64,000 nucleotides of DNA from Tianweitania populi (GTDB taxonomy: Bacteria; Pseudomonadota; Alphaproteobacteria; Rhizobiales; Rhizobiaceae), in the NCBI RefSeq assembly GCF_014652875.1, contig NZ_BMZQ01000002.1, forward strand, positions 496,001-560,000, read 5' to 3'. Position numbers and translations under genes: made by a program. Of the stretch, positions 7,918 through 17,071 are shown piece after piece (positions within the stretch are counted from its first letter, which is position 1; each line of letters begins with the position of its first letter). The notes beneath the pieces were generated by a model. That model ran no database searches, was not told the DNA's origin, and was given only the letters and a program-made list of their open reading frames with translations.

Positions 7918-8888
7918 CCGAGTTCTTCGCCACCCTCGTCACGGTCCTCGATTCGACGATCCGCTTGTCGATCCCGCTGCTGCTCGCCTGTCTTGCCGGT
8001 CTTTATTCCGAGCGCGCCGGCATTTTCGACATTGGGCTGGAAGGCAAGATGCTGGCCGGTGCGTTTGCCGCCGGGGCTGCGGCCTTCGTTACCGGTTCGG
8101 CATGGGCCGGCCTCGGCATGGCGATCGTGGTCGCGGTCGGGCTGGCGCTCGTGCACGGCTGTGCGTCCATCACCCATCGCGGCAACCAGATCGTGTCGGG
8201 CGTCGCCATCAACTTCATCGCCGCCGGCTCTACCATCATCTTGGGACAAGCCTGGTTCGCGCAAGGCGGCCGCACGCCCTCGGTCGCCGCCGACGCGCGT
8301 TTCAACGCCATCGAACTGCCAGGCACAGCCGCCATGCGCGACGTGCCGATCCTCGGCCAGCTGTATTCCGAGCTTCTGTCCGGCCACTCGATCCTTGTTT
8401 ATCTCGCCTTCCTTTCCGTGCCTTTCACTTGGTGGGTGCTGTACCGCACGCGCTTCGGATTGCGGCTGCGCGCCGTCGGTGAAAACCCGGCAGCGGTGGA
8501 TACGGCCGGCATTTCCGTACCGTGGCTGCGCTATCGCGCGGTGATCTGCACCGGCATCCTGTCGGGTGCGGCGGGCGCCTATCTCGCGCTCGCGATGAAT
8601 GCCGGCTTCGTCAAGGACATGACGGCGGGCCGCGGTTACATCGCGCTGGCCGCGCTGATCTTTGCGAAATGGCGGCCGGTGCCGGCGATGTTCGCCTGCC
8701 TTCTCTTCGGCTTCCTCGATGCGCTTTCGATCCGCCTGCAAGGCGCGCCGCTGCCGATCATCGGCCGCGTGCCCGTGCAGTTGATGCAGGCTCTGCCTTA
8801 CATCCTCACCGTCATTTTGCTTGCCGGCTTCATCGGCAAGGCCATTCCGCCCCGCGCCGGCGGCGTGCCCTATGTGAAGGAGCGCTAG
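7914..8888 (+). CDS. Nucleoside ABC transporter permease 2
   Basis: The second permease (324 aa, about eight to ten helices) of the same importer. Family-typical segments are ERAGIFDIGLEGKMLAG near residue 30, THRGNQIVSGVAINF near 85 and RAVGENPAAVDTAGI near 185. It begins with GTG inside the stop region of permease 1 and is followed directly, with no gap, by cdd (TAG then ATG). That order ties nucleoside import to nucleoside breakdown. Confidence 0.92.
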   Translation: MTEFFATLVTVLDSTIRLSIPLLLACLAGLYSERAGIFDIGLEGKMLAGAFAAGAAAFVTGSAWAGLGMAIVVAVGLALVHGCASITHRGNQIVSGVAINFIAAGSTIILGQAWFAQGGRTPSVAADARFNAIELPGTAAMRDVPILGQLYSELLSGHSILVYLAFLSVPFTWWVLYRTRFGLRLRAVGENPAAVDTAGISVPWLRYRAVICTGILSGAAGAYLALAMNAGFVKDMTAGRGYIALAALIFAKWRPVPAMFACLLFGFLDALSIRLQGAPLPIIGRVPVQLMQALPYILTVILLAGFIGKAIPPRAGGVPYVKER

Positions 8889-9287
8889 ATGTCAGCCGCA
8901 AGTGACTTGTTCGACGCAGCTCGCGCGGTGATGACCAAGGCCTATGTGCCCTACTCCAAATTCCCGGTGGGCGCGGCCCTGCGCACGGCGGATGGCCAGA
9001 TCTTTGCCGGCGCGAATATGGAAGTCGCGTCCTATCCTGAGGGTTGGTGCGCCGAAACCACGATGCTCGGCCATTGGCATATGGCCGGCGGCGGTGCCAT
9101 CGACGAGATCGCGGTGGTAGCCGAGCGCATGGACGAGATCACACCCTGCGGCGGCTGCCGCCAGCGCCTTGCCGAGTTCACGCGACCCGACACCAAGCTG
9201 CATCTTTGCGACCAGAACGGCGTCACGAAGACAGTCACAATGGGCGACATCCTGCCGCTCGGTTTTCGCGCCGATCTGCTGAAATGA
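8889..9287 (+). CDS. cdd: Cytidine deaminase
   Basis: Converts cytidine and deoxycytidine to uridine and deoxyuridine; a small homotetrameric zinc enzyme of 132 aa. Zinc ligands Cys54, Cys87 and Cys90 (PCGGCRQ) and catalytic Glu56 (WCAET) are visible, as is the substrate-binding NMEVASYPEG loop. The start immediately follows the permease stop, and the end overlaps punA by 4 nt (ATGA). It channels imported cytidine to the pyrimidine phosphorylase encoded two genes on. Confidence 0.95.
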   Translation: MSAASDLFDAARAVMTKAYVPYSKFPVGAALRTADGQIFAGANMEVASYPEGWCAETTMLGHWHMAGGGAIDEIAVVAERMDEITPCGGCRQRLAEFTRPDTKLHLCDQNGVTKTVTMGDILPLGFRADLLK

Positions 9288-10099
9288 CCGGTGCGGCCGA
9301 GCATCTCCGCCGCCGGTTGAACGGCTTGACACCGACGGTCGCCGTGGTGCTCGGCTCAGGCCTGGGCGGGCTCGTCGACGAGGTCGAACAGGCCGTTCGC
9401 ATCCCTTATTCTGAGTTGGAAGGCTTTCCCCAAAGCGGCGTGAGCGGCCATGCCGGCGCGGTTGTCGCCGGGCATTTTGCCGGACAGCCCATTCTGTTTC
9501 TCGCCGGCCGCGCTCACTACTACGAACAGGGCGACGCGGCGGCGATGCGCCCTGCTCTCGAAACGCTGGCTGCACTCGGCATCACGCATCTGTTTCTCAC
9601 CAACGCCGCCGGCTCGCTTCACCCGGACATGCCGCCGGGCTCGGTGATGCTGATCAGCGACCACATCAACTTTTCCGGCCTCAACCCGCTGATCGGCGAG
9701 CCGACCGACCGCCGCTTCGTCGGCCTCACCGCCGCTTACGACCGGGACATGTGCGAAAGGCTGCGGCTTGCGGCCGAGGCCGTTGAGGTCGAACTGCATC
9801 ACGGCACCTATATGTGGTTCTCCGGCCCGTCCTTTGAAACGCCCGCCGAAATACGCATGGCGCGCACGCTGGGCGCGGATGCCGTCGGTATGTCGACGGT
9901 GCCCGAGGTCATCCTGGCGCGCTTCCTCGGCCTGCAGGTCGCGGCCTGTTCCGTCATCACCAACCTCGCCGCCGGGCTGACACAAGCCGAACTCTCTCAC
10001 CAAGAAACCAAGGACGTGGCTCCGCAAGGCGGCGCCAAGCTCGCCGCCATCCTGCGCCGCCTGTTTGCCGATGGCGGCTTTTCCGCGCCGGCTGCCTGA
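9284..10099 (+). CDS. punA: Purine nucleoside phosphorylase, trimeric type
   Basis: Phosphorolyses inosine and guanosine (and deoxy forms) to base plus ribose-1-phosphate. The 271-aa protein carries GSGLGGL near residue 25, the phosphate-binding [16 protein letters not shown], and the purine-site segments [11 protein letters not shown] and TNLAAG, whose Asn suggests preference for 6-oxopurines. The ATG at 9284 was chosen from its 4-nt overlap with cdd; an in-frame upstream extension lies inside cdd. It is separated from deoA by only 2 bp. Confidence 0.92.
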   Translation: MTGAAEHLRRRLNGLTPTVAVVLGSGLGGLVDEVEQAVRIPYSELEGFPQSGVSGHAGAVVAGHFAGQPILFLAGRAHYYEQGDAAAMRPALETLAALGITHLFLTNAAGSLHPDMPPGSVMLISDHINFSGLNPLIGEPTDRRFVGLTAAYDRDMCERLRLAAEAVEVELHHGTYMWFSGPSFETPAEIRMARTLGADAVGMSTVPEVILARFLGLQVAACSVITNLAAGLTQAELSHQETKDVAPQGGAKLAAILRRLFADGGFSAPAA

Positions 10100-10101
10100 T
10101 C

Positions 10102-11415
10102 ATGCTGCCGCAGGAGATCATTCGCCGAAAGCGCGATGGTTTTCCGCTCGGCTCCGATGACATCCACGCCTTCGTAACCGGCATTACCGACAACACCGTC
10201 TCGGAAGGCCAGATCGCAGCACTTGCCATGGCGATCCTGCTCAACGGCATGAGCCGCGACGAAGCGGCAGCGCTGACGCTCGCCATGCGCGATTCCGGCG
10301 AGGTGCTGGACTGGTCCGACCTGCCCGGCCCCACGGTCGACAAGCATTCGACCGGAGGCGTCGGTGACACGGTTTCGCTGATCCTGGCGCCGATTCTTGC
10401 CGCCTGCGGCGCTTACGTGCCGATGATTTCCGGCCGCGGGCTCGGCCATACCGGCGGCACGCTCGACAAGATGGATGCCATTCCCGGTTATGCCAGCCAG
10501 CCGGACACGACCCTGTTCCGCCACACCGTGCGCGAGGCCGGCTGCGCCATCATCGGCCAGACCACGGCGCTCGCCCCTGCCGACAAGCGCTTCTACGCAG
10601 TGCGCGACGTGACGGCGACGATCGAATCCGTGCCTCTCATCACCGCCTCCATCCTGTCGAAGAAACTCGCCGCCGGGTTGAACGGGCTCGTTCTCGACGT
10701 GAAGCTCGGCAATGGCGCCTTCATGGCGCGCTCGCGCGAGGCGAGAGATCTGGCCCAGAGCCTGGTGGACGTTGCAACCGGAACCGGTCTGCCCGCCTCC
10801 GCCCTGATCACAGACATGGATCAGCCGCTCGCCCATGCCGCCGGCAACGCGGTCGAAGTTGCCGCTGCCGTCGATTGCCTCACCGGCCGCCGCCGCAATG
10901 CGCGCTTGATCGAGGTCACTTTGGCGCTCGCCGCGGAAATGCTGGTGCTCGCCAAGCTTGCGCCGACACAAAGCTCCGGCCTGACACAAGCCACCCAGGC
11001 GCTGGAAAGCGGTGCCGCGGCAGAACGCTTCGGCCGCATGGTCGCGGCACTCGGCGGGCCGAAGGATTTCCTCAGCCGCGCCGACGAGTATTTACCGAAA
11101 GCGCCCGTGATCCACCCTGTAGAAGCGCACAAAGCTGGCTTCGTGACCAGCATTGCCACGCGCGAGATTGGTTTGGCCGTGATCGAACTGGGTGGCGGTC
11201 GCAGGCTGCCGGACGACACCGTCGATCCTTCCGTCGGCTTCACCGAACTCGCGCCTGTCGGCATGGAGATGCGACCGGGTGATCCTCTGGGCTTCGTGCA
11301 TGCGCAGGATGAGGATACGGCCGAGGCAGGTGCTGCCGCCCTGCGAGCCGCTTACGCCATCGGACCGACGCGGCCGAAGCCCGGCAAGGTCATCCTGCGG
11401 CGGGTTGCTGCTTGA
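10102..11415 (+). CDS. deoA: Thymidine phosphorylase
   Basis: Phosphorolyses thymidine and deoxyuridine to base plus deoxyribose-1-phosphate (437 aa, nucleoside phosphorylase family 3). The family signature is intact at [15 protein letters not shown] (about residues 112-126), along with [10 protein letters not shown] for phosphate and [10 protein letters not shown] near 180. It is the last gene of the import/salvage operon. No deoB, deoC or deoD is nearby, so the sugar phosphate must be used elsewhere. A complex fold-back sequence follows the stop. Confidence 0.95.
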   Translation: MLPQEIIRRKRDGFPLGSDDIHAFVTGITDNTVSEGQIAALAMAILLNGMSRDEAAALTLAMRDSGEVLDWSDLPGPTVDKHSTGGVGDTVSLILAPILAACGAYVPMISGRGLGHTGGTLDKMDAIPGYASQPDTTLFRHTVREAGCAIIGQTTALAPADKRFYAVRDVTATIESVPLITASILSKKLAAGLNGLVLDVKLGNGAFMARSREARDLAQSLVDVATGTGLPASALITDMDQPLAHAAGNAVEVAAAVDCLTGRRRNARLIEVTLALAAEMLVLAKLAPTQSSGLTQATQALESGAAAERFGRMVAALGGPKDFLSRADEYLPKAPVIHPVEAHKAGFVTSIATREIGLAVIELGGGRRLPDDTVDPSVGFTELAPVGMEMRPGDPLGFVHAQDEDTAEAGAAALRAAYAIGPTRPKPGKVILRRVAA

Positions 11416-11430
11416 CGCTGGGGCTGGAAA

Positions 11431-11549
11431 ATGTCCGCTCCGGGTGTTATCTTTCTGGAGTGGTGCCGGGAGCGCGAACTCCCGACACCTCTTCCTAGAA
11501 TGTTACGAATGAGACCCGGAAGCGAACATGCCAGCCGCTCCGGGTCTTT
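11431..11549 (+). other. Structured region behind deoA with alternative pairings and probable terminator
   Basis: In the 326-bp gap between deoA and the convergent protease gene, three elements stand out. Segment 11431-11445 pairs with 11514-11529 as a long imperfect stem. Inside it, 11462-11472 and 11479-11489 form an 11-bp hairpin (one G-T) with loop CGCGAA. A third segment, 11536-11547, repeats CGCTCCGGGT from the first and can pair instead with 11512-11524, followed by only TTT. It could be a terminator with an alternative fold, a small RNA or a palindromic repeat. From 11550 to 11741 I see nothing convincing. Confidence 0.5.
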
Positions 11550-11741
11550 CGTACTTCCAGGGTGATGATGGGAAGAACCATCGCTCACCTCCAGTTCAGG
11601 ACAAAGCCGTTGCCTCGGCCGGAGTGGCTCATCCTCCCCGGTACGCCGCTGGCTGGCGCGTCTGCTTCTGCCCCGCCTTCTTCTTAGCTGAGCCTTTGCA
11701 TGCGTGGAAGAAAGATTTCGCGCGAAGGTTGTGCTGAGTTG

Positions 11742-12284
11742 CTACTGCTCCAGCACCATGCCATCGCCATCCACATGCCAGCGCGCGATGCGCTGGAGGA
11801 AGCTGGCGCCGATCAGGGCGGAGGACAAAGCCTTGTCTTTCAGCACCATCGCCGGCACGTCGCGGGCGGTGATGCGGCCGATCTGAAGTTCGCGCACGAC
11901 GGTGACGGCGGCAGAGGTCGGGCCGTTCGCGGTTTGCACCTGATGGGTAAAATCCGCCGGCTTCAGGGAAACACCGATGCTGCGGGCGGTGGTTTCGTTG
12001 ATGGCGACCAGGCTGGCGCCGGTGTCGATCATCGCATCTACCGAGCGGCCGTTCAGCCTGAAGCTCGCGACATAATGGCCTGCGCGGTTGGCTGGGATCC
12101 TGACGCGGCGGCCTTGCAGATTGTCCGCTGGCGTGCCGTCGTCAAACACGGCACTTGCCACCAGCGGTTCCTCTCGGTTGCCTGGAAACAACCGCAGAAA
12201 AGCGTCCGGATCGGACTCGTAGATCATCGGCACTGCCACGGCAGCGGAGAGCAGAAGACCGACGGGAACAACCAAGCGCTTCAT
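11742..12284 (-). CDS. Retropepsin-like aspartic protease, TIGR02281/clan AA type
   Basis: A 180-residue membrane-anchored protein with one retropepsin-like half-domain. Residues 1-20 form an N-terminal hydrophobic anchor, and the catalytic DTGAS appears in DAMIDTGASLVAINE near residue 88, so the active enzyme would be a periplasmic homodimer. The start MKRLVVP was preferred because GAGGT lies about 6 nt upstream; an in-frame ATG nine codons earlier lacks this. The physiological substrate is unknown. It lies alone, convergent with deoA and upstream of upp on the same strand. Confidence 0.82.
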   Translation of the reverse strand: MKRLVVPVGLLLSAAVAVPMIYESDPDAFLRLFPGNREEPLVASAVFDDGTPADNLQGRRVRIPANRAGHYVASFRLNGRSVDAMIDTGASLVAINETTARSIGVSLKPADFTHQVQTANGPTSAAVTVVRELQIGRITARDVPAMVLKDKALSSALIGASFLQRIARWHVDGDGMVLEQ

Positions 12285-12370
12285 GACGCACCTCTTCACC
12301 CCGTTTGGCACACGGAGCGCAGAACGGCGTTAAGAGATGCGGAAGACTTCAGTGAAGGGTTAAGCCCGGC

Positions 12371-12997
12371 TTACTTTGTGCCGTACAAGCGGTCGCCCGC
12401 GTCACCCAGACCCGGCACGATATAGCCCTTCTCGTTGAGCTTCTCGTCGATCGCCGCCGTGAAGACGGGCACATCGGGATGGGCCTTCGTGAAGCGCTCG
12501 ACGCCTTCCGGCGCTGCCAGCAGGCAAACGAAGCGCAGGTTGGTCGCGCCGCGTTCCTTCAGCTTGTCGATGGCGGCGACGGCGGAATTGGCGGTGGCCA
12601 GCATCGGGTCCACCACGATCACCAGGCGGTTCTCGAGATCGCTCGGCGCCTTGAAGAAATATTCCACGGCTTCCAGCGTTTCATGATCGCGATACAGACC
12701 GACATGGGCGACGCGCGCGGCGGGCACGAGATCGAGCATGCCGTCGAGCAAACCGTTACCGGCGCGCAGAACCGAGGCGAAAACGAGCTTCTTGCCTTCC
12801 AGCGTCGGCGCTTCCATCTCCTGCATCGGCGTGTCGATGGTCTTGGTGGTGAGTTCCAGATCGCGCGTCACCTCGTAGCAGAGCAGCAGCGAGATCTCGC
12901 GCAGCAACCGCCGGAAGCTCGCCGTCGAGGTTTCCTTGGACCGCATGATGGTGAGCTTGTGCTGAACAAGCGGGTGATCGACGACTGTGACGCCCAT
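12371..12997 (-). CDS. upp: Uracil phosphoribosyltransferase
   Basis: Salvages uracil with PRPP to UMP (208 aa, the usual length). Visible motifs are [12 protein letters not shown] near residue 77, the PRPP-binding segment [10 protein letters not shown] near 130, and the C-terminal uracil-binding [17 protein letters not shown]. It completes the route from imported cytidine/uridine via Cdd and a phosphorylase. It lies on the strand opposite to the cdd-punA-deoA operon, in the same salvage neighbourhood. Confidence 0.95.
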   Translation of the reverse strand: MGVTVVDHPLVQHKLTIMRSKETSTASFRRLLREISLLLCYEVTRDLELTTKTIDTPMQEMEAPTLEGKKLVFASVLRAGNGLLDGMLDLVPAARVAHVGLYRDHETLEAVEYFFKAPSDLENRLVIVVDPMLATANSAVAAIDKLKERGATNLRFVCLLAAPEGVERFTKAHPDVPVFTAAIDEKLNEKGYIVPGLGDAGDRLYGTK

Positions 12998-13091
12998 AAC
13001 TAAAACTCCGACCGCAAACGCGGCGCGACCTTAACGAGCCGACGCTTGTCGCGAAACCGAAAGCTTCGGCTCAGCCACACATTTCCTGCCC

Positions 13092-14066
13092 TTAACGGCG
13101 TTTCGGCTCCAGCCGTGCGAGCAACTCGGCCTTGGTCTTGCGATCCACGAAGGCTGCTTCGATCGCAGTGCGGGTGATGCCGAGCAGCGCCTTGTCGTCA
13201 AGCTGGAACTCGGTGCGGGCGATCTCGTATTCGCGGGCCAGCGAGGTCTGGAAATGCGGCGGGTCGTCGGAATTCAGCGTCACCTTAACGCCCGCGCGGC
13301 GCAGCGCCGGCAGCGGATGATTGGCGAAACTGTCGAACATGCCAAGCGCGATGTTGGAACCCGGGCAGCATTCCAGCACGATCCCTTCCGCCGCAATCCG
13401 CTTCACGAGGTCGGCGCTCTCGATCGCGCGCACGCCATGGCCGATGCGCGAGGGGCGCAGATGGTCGAGCGCTGCCTGCACGCTTTCCCAGCCACCGAAC
13501 TCGCCGGCATGAACGGTGAGGCCTAGCCCCGCTTCGCGCGCGAAATCGAAGGCGCGCACATAATCCTCGATGTCGCCAAAACGCTCGTCGCCGGCCATGC
13601 CGAAGCCCGCCACCAGCGGATGCCTGCACCGTGCCGCAAACCTTGCTGCCGCTTCCACGCTTTCCACACCGAAATGGCGCACGCCGGTGACGATCATGCG
13701 GCTTTCGATGCCGGTCTTCGCCTTGGCGCGCTTCATGCCCTCGCCCAGCGCGTCCGTATAGGCTTCGGGGCTCAGTCCGGCGCGGCGGGCATGGTCGGGC
13801 GAGGTGAAGAACTCGGCATAGATCGCACCGTCGCGCGCCACGTTCGACAGGTGATGCTCGGCCAGCCTGGCATAATCATCTTCTGTGCGGAAAAGCTCGG
13901 CGGCGGCATCGTAGGCCTGGAGAAAGCCGGTGAAATCGTCCCACACAAAAACGCCGTTGCGGATGAAGGCGGACAGGTCCTTGCCATACTTCTGTGCTTG
14001 TTTGACAACCAGATCAGGAGACGCGGCGCCCTCGATGTGACAATGCAACTCTGCTTTCGGGACCAT
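13092..14066 (-). CDS. add: Adenosine deaminase (or adenine deaminase-like)
   Basis: Zinc enzyme that deaminates adenosine to inosine, feeding punA. The 324-aa form starts at MVPKAELHCHIEGA; the zinc ligands of the HCHIEG motif, the central HAGE and the SDDPPHF segment near the C-terminus are all present. This start has AGGAAAG about 6 nt upstream. An in-frame ATG 13 codons earlier (14105) also has a GGAAG, so the longer form remains possible. Some members of this family act on adenine instead; the sequence alone does not settle it. Confidence 0.88.
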   Translation of the reverse strand: MVPKAELHCHIEGAASPDLVVKQAQKYGKDLSAFIRNGVFVWDDFTGFLQAYDAAAELFRTEDDYARLAEHHLSNVARDGAIYAEFFTSPDHARRAGLSPEAYTDALGEGMKRAKAKTGIESRMIVTGVRHFGVESVEAAARFAARCRHPLVAGFGMAGDERFGDIEDYVRAFDFAREAGLGLTVHAGEFGGWESVQAALDHLRPSRIGHGVRAIESADLVKRIAAEGIVLECCPGSNIALGMFDSFANHPLPALRRAGVKVTLNSDDPPHFQTSLAREYEIARTEFQLDDKALLGITRTAIEAAFVDRKTKAELLARLEPKRR

Positions 14067-14174
14067 TCGCGCTTTCCTGCCGCCACGTTCGGCGCGTCTC
14101 TTCATCGCGCTTCCAAAACGTAGCGCTTCGACTGTGGCTCGGCTATGGTCCGGCCGGTTTAAGGGATAAATTTG

Positions 14175-14951
14175 ATGTCAGACCAACGTGCCACCGCCGC
14201 CGGCGAGATGAACCAGTCCTATGGCTTCCAGCCTGTCGGAGACGGTGAAAAGCAGGGCCGCGTCAACGAGGTCTTCCACAAGGTGGCGCAGCGTTACGAC
14301 GTCATGAACGACCTGATGTCGGCCGGTCTGCATCGCGTGTGGAAGAACGCGATGGTGGCCGCTCTCAACCCTCCGCGTTCCCGCGCCTTCGCCCATCTCG
14401 ACGTTGCCGGCGGCACTGGCGACATCGCGTTTCGCGTGATCGAAGCGTCGGACGGCCTTGCGCAATCCACCGTGCTCGACATCAACGGCTCCATGCTGGA
14501 AGTCGGCCGCGACCGCGCAGCCAAGCGCAACCTGCTCAACAACTGCACCTTCGTGGAAGCCAACGCCGAGAGCCTGCCCTTCTCGGACCGCACGTTCGAC
14601 GGCTATACGGTCGCCTTCGGCATCCGCAACGTGCCGCATATCGATGTCGCGCTGAAGGAAGCCTTCCGCGTGCTGAAGCCCGGCGGTCGATTCCTCTGCC
14701 TGGAATTTTCCGAGGTCGACCTGCCCTTCCTCGAACAGGCCTATGAAGCCTGGTCGTTCAAGGCCATCCCGCCGATCGGAAAGCTGGTGACGGGCGACGG
14801 CGAGCCCTATCAGTATCTCGTGGAATCCATCCGCAAGTTCCCCAATCAGGAGAATTTCGCGACCATGATCCGCGCCGCCGGCTTCGAGCGCGTTTCCTAC
14901 CGCAATTATTCCGGCGGCATCGCAGCGCTGCATTCGGGCTGGAAGCTTTGA
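14175..14951 (+). CDS. ubiE: Ubiquinone/menaquinone biosynthesis C-methyltransferase UbiE
   Basis: SAM-dependent C-methyltransferase acting on 2-polyprenyl-6-methoxy-1,4-benzoquinol in ubiquinone synthesis (258 aa). The [16 protein letters not shown] segment near residue 37, the SAM-binding LDVAGGTGD near 75 and the C-terminal [17 protein letters not shown] are typical of UbiE/Coq5. The ATG at 14175 is preferred to the TTG codon directly before it; AAGGGA lies 8 nt upstream. ubiB follows after 13 bp. Confidence 0.95.
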   Translation: MSDQRATAAGEMNQSYGFQPVGDGEKQGRVNEVFHKVAQRYDVMNDLMSAGLHRVWKNAMVAALNPPRSRAFAHLDVAGGTGDIAFRVIEASDGLAQSTVLDINGSMLEVGRDRAAKRNLLNNCTFVEANAESLPFSDRTFDGYTVAFGIRNVPHIDVALKEAFRVLKPGGRFLCLEFSEVDLPFLEQAYEAWSFKAIPPIGKLVTGDGEPYQYLVESIRKFPNQENFATMIRAAGFERVSYRNYSGGIAALHSGWKL

Positions 14952-14964
14952 TCGCGAGCATCCG

Positions 14965-16536
14965 ATGAGCACGCCCGCCGCTTATTTCCGGCTCGCTCGA
15001 GCCGGCTGGATTCTGTTGCGCGAAGGCGTTTTCGCGGCCCTTCCCGGACAGGACCTCGAAGGCCTGCCACATCGCGGCTGGCGCGTCGCGCAGGTGCTGG
15101 CCCGCCGTCGCGCACCCGATGAGCGCGCGCAACGCCTGATCCGCGCCACGCAGCTGCTTGGACCGTCCTATGTCAAGCTTGGTCAATTTCTGGCGACGCG
15201 CCCCGACGTGGTCGGCAGCGATCTCGCGCTCGACCTGACCCAGCTTCAGGACCGCATGCCGACCTTCCCGCGTGAAGAAGCCGCGCTGATGATCGAAGGC
15301 TCGCTAGGCCGTCCGGTTTCGGACCTGTTTGCGCGCCTCGATCCGCCGGTGGCAGCAGCCTCGATCGCGCAAGTGCATCCGGCCGAAATCCTCGATCCGC
15401 TCGGCGCCCGCAAGGTTGCCGTGAAGGTGATCCGCCCCGGCATCCGCCAGCGCTTTCAGGCCGATCTCGGCAGCTTCTTTCTCGCGGCCCGATTGCAGGA
15501 GCGCTTCATCCGCGCCACGCGCCGCCTTCGCCCGGTGGAGGTCGCGCAGACCCTGGCGCAGACTACCAAGATCGAGATGGATCTGCGGCTCGAAGCCGCC
15601 GCCCTATCCGAGATCGCGGAAAACACCCGCAACGATCCCGGCTTCCGCGTGCCCAATGTCGATTGGGAGCGCACCGGGCGCGACGTGCTGACGCTGGAAT
15701 GGATCGACGGCGTCAAGCTCAATGACATTCCGGCCGTGCAGGCGGCCGGTCATAATCTGCCGGCGCTGGCAACCACGCTGATCCAGTCTTTCCTGCGCCA
15801 TACGCTGCGCGACGGCTTCTTCCATGCCGACATGCATCCCGGCAATCTGTTCGTGGAAGCCGACGGGACGTTGGTGGCGGTCGATTTCGGCATTACCGGC
15901 CGTCTCGGCAAAAAGGAGCGCCGCTTCCTCGCCGAAATCCTGTATGGCTTCATCACCCGCGATTATCGCCGCGTGGCGGAAGTGCATTTTGAAGCCGGCT
16001 ACGTGCCCTATCATCATGACGTCGCGTCCTTCGCGCAGGCGATCCGCGCCATCGGCGAGCCGATCCACGGCCAGCCCGCCGAAACCATTTCCATGGCCAA
16101 GCTGCTGACGCTGCTGTTCGAGATCACGGAGATCTTCGACATGCAGACGCGGCCCGAACTCGTGCTTCTGCAAAAGACCATGGTGGTCGTGGAAGGTGTC
16201 GCGCGTACGCTCGACCCTGCCTTCAACATGTGGCGCGCGGCCGAACCGGTGGTCGGCACCTGGATCCGCGACAATCTCGGGCCGAAGGGCTTGGCCATCG
16301 ATGCCCGCGACGGTCTGCACGCGATGGTTTCGCTCGCCCGCCAGGCACCGGAACTCGCCGCCCGCGCCGAGCGCCTGTCGATCGAGGTCGATCGCATGGC
16401 CGAAAACGGGTTGCGCTTTGATCCCGAGACGGCCCGCGCCATCGGTCGCGAGGAAGCACGGCGCACCCGGTGGGGCCGTGTGGCGTTGTGGGTCATCGCC
16501 CTGACCCTGATCTGGATCGCCATCCAGGTCACCTGA
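14965..16536 (+). CDS. ubiB: Ubiquinone biosynthesis protein kinase/ATPase UbiB
   Basis: Atypical ABC1/ADCK-family ATPase needed for aerobic ubiquinone synthesis, 523 aa. The diagnostic KxGQ motif is Lys71-Gln74 (YVKLGQF); nucleotide-binding segments include VAVKVIRPG, FFHADMHPGNLF and VAVDFGITGR. The last 25 residues form a hydrophobic membrane helix. It follows ubiE as an operon. In many related genomes coaBC comes next; here a 26-codon peptide gene and repeats do. Confidence 0.94.
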   Translation: MSTPAAYFRLARAGWILLREGVFAALPGQDLEGLPHRGWRVAQVLARRRAPDERAQRLIRATQLLGPSYVKLGQFLATRPDVVGSDLALDLTQLQDRMPTFPREEAALMIEGSLGRPVSDLFARLDPPVAAASIAQVHPAEILDPLGARKVAVKVIRPGIRQRFQADLGSFFLAARLQERFIRATRRLRPVEVAQTLAQTTKIEMDLRLEAAALSEIAENTRNDPGFRVPNVDWERTGRDVLTLEWIDGVKLNDIPAVQAAGHNLPALATTLIQSFLRHTLRDGFFHADMHPGNLFVEADGTLVAVDFGITGRLGKKERRFLAEILYGFITRDYRRVAEVHFEAGYVPYHHDVASFAQAIRAIGEPIHGQPAETISMAKLLTLLFEITEIFDMQTRPELVLLQKTMVVVEGVARTLDPAFNMWRAAEPVVGTWIRDNLGPKGLAIDARDGLHAMVSLARQAPELAARAERLSIEVDRMAENGLRFDPETARAIGREEARRTRWGRVALWVIALTLIWIAIQVT

Positions 16537-16545
16537 GCCGCCACC

Positions 16546-16626
16546 ATGCGACCAGCCAAGATCGACATGATCCTTGCCGGCACTGTCCTGGTGCTCTGCG
16601 CTTTCCTGCTGGCTTTCGCCCATTAG
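16546..16626 (+). CDS. 26-residue predicted membrane peptide downstream of ubiB
   Basis: A 26-codon frame (ATG to TAG) nine bases after the ubiB stop encodes a short basic N-terminus (MRPAKID) and an unbroken hydrophobic helix ending in FAH. There is no strong ribosome site, so translation would rely on coupling to ubiB. Small single-helix proteins next to UbiB are biologically reasonable, but this call rests on composition and position only. Confidence 0.35.
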   Translation: MRPAKIDMILAGTVLVLCAFLLAFAH

Positions 16627-16637
16627 GGGCTGCCCTC

Positions 16638-16794
16638 GCGCATTCCCCTCCCCCTTGAGGGGAGGGGTAAGGGGTGGGGGTACCTTGGCGCTAACACCGG
16701 CGACTGGGTGGCGAGGCACAACAGAGCGGACGCGTCGGCACCAAGCCCGCCCCCACCCCTGCCCCTCCCCTCAAGGGGGAGGGAGGATGTCGCG
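16638..16794. repeat. Long inverted repeat made of two palindromic repeat copies
   Basis: Arms at about 16638-16691 and 16736-16794 are imperfect inverted copies, each centred on CTCCCCCTTGAGGGGAGGG, with about 45 bp between them. No coding sequence is evident. It resembles a miniature fold-back element or two head-to-head copies of the small palindromic repeat seen again at 16910, 18054 and 18404. The rest of the gap to 17071 holds only one more copy and the reductase leader. Confidence 0.75.
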
Positions 16795-16909
16795 TCGCCC
16801 ATCACTTAATCCTCCGCCTTGTGCCCTACTCCTGTCATGCTGCCTGCGCATGACCCCGTGCGGCGGCATCTTCCTCAAGGGAGTGCTAGGCCGCTCCGAC
16901 GGCCAGGCT

Positions 16910-16955
16910 CCCACCTCCCCCTTGAGGGGAGGTCGAACCGAAGGTTCGGGTGGGG
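16910..16955. repeat. Palindromic repeat, copy C
   Basis: A 46-bp element with two small hairpins, CCTCCCC/GGGGAGG and CGAACC/GGTTCG (loop GAA), enclosed by CCCACC and GGTGGG. It can fold as a three-way junction. Nearly identical copies lie at 18054 and 18404. Confidence 0.85.
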
Positions 16956-17071
16956 TCGCAACGTGGCCGACATACACTGCGGCTTGATCCCCCACCCTCC
17001 GCCCTTATCTCCGACGTGGTGCCCGCGCACTCCCCGTGCGGGCCGGAAATTTCTGCACGAAAGGAAAATCC

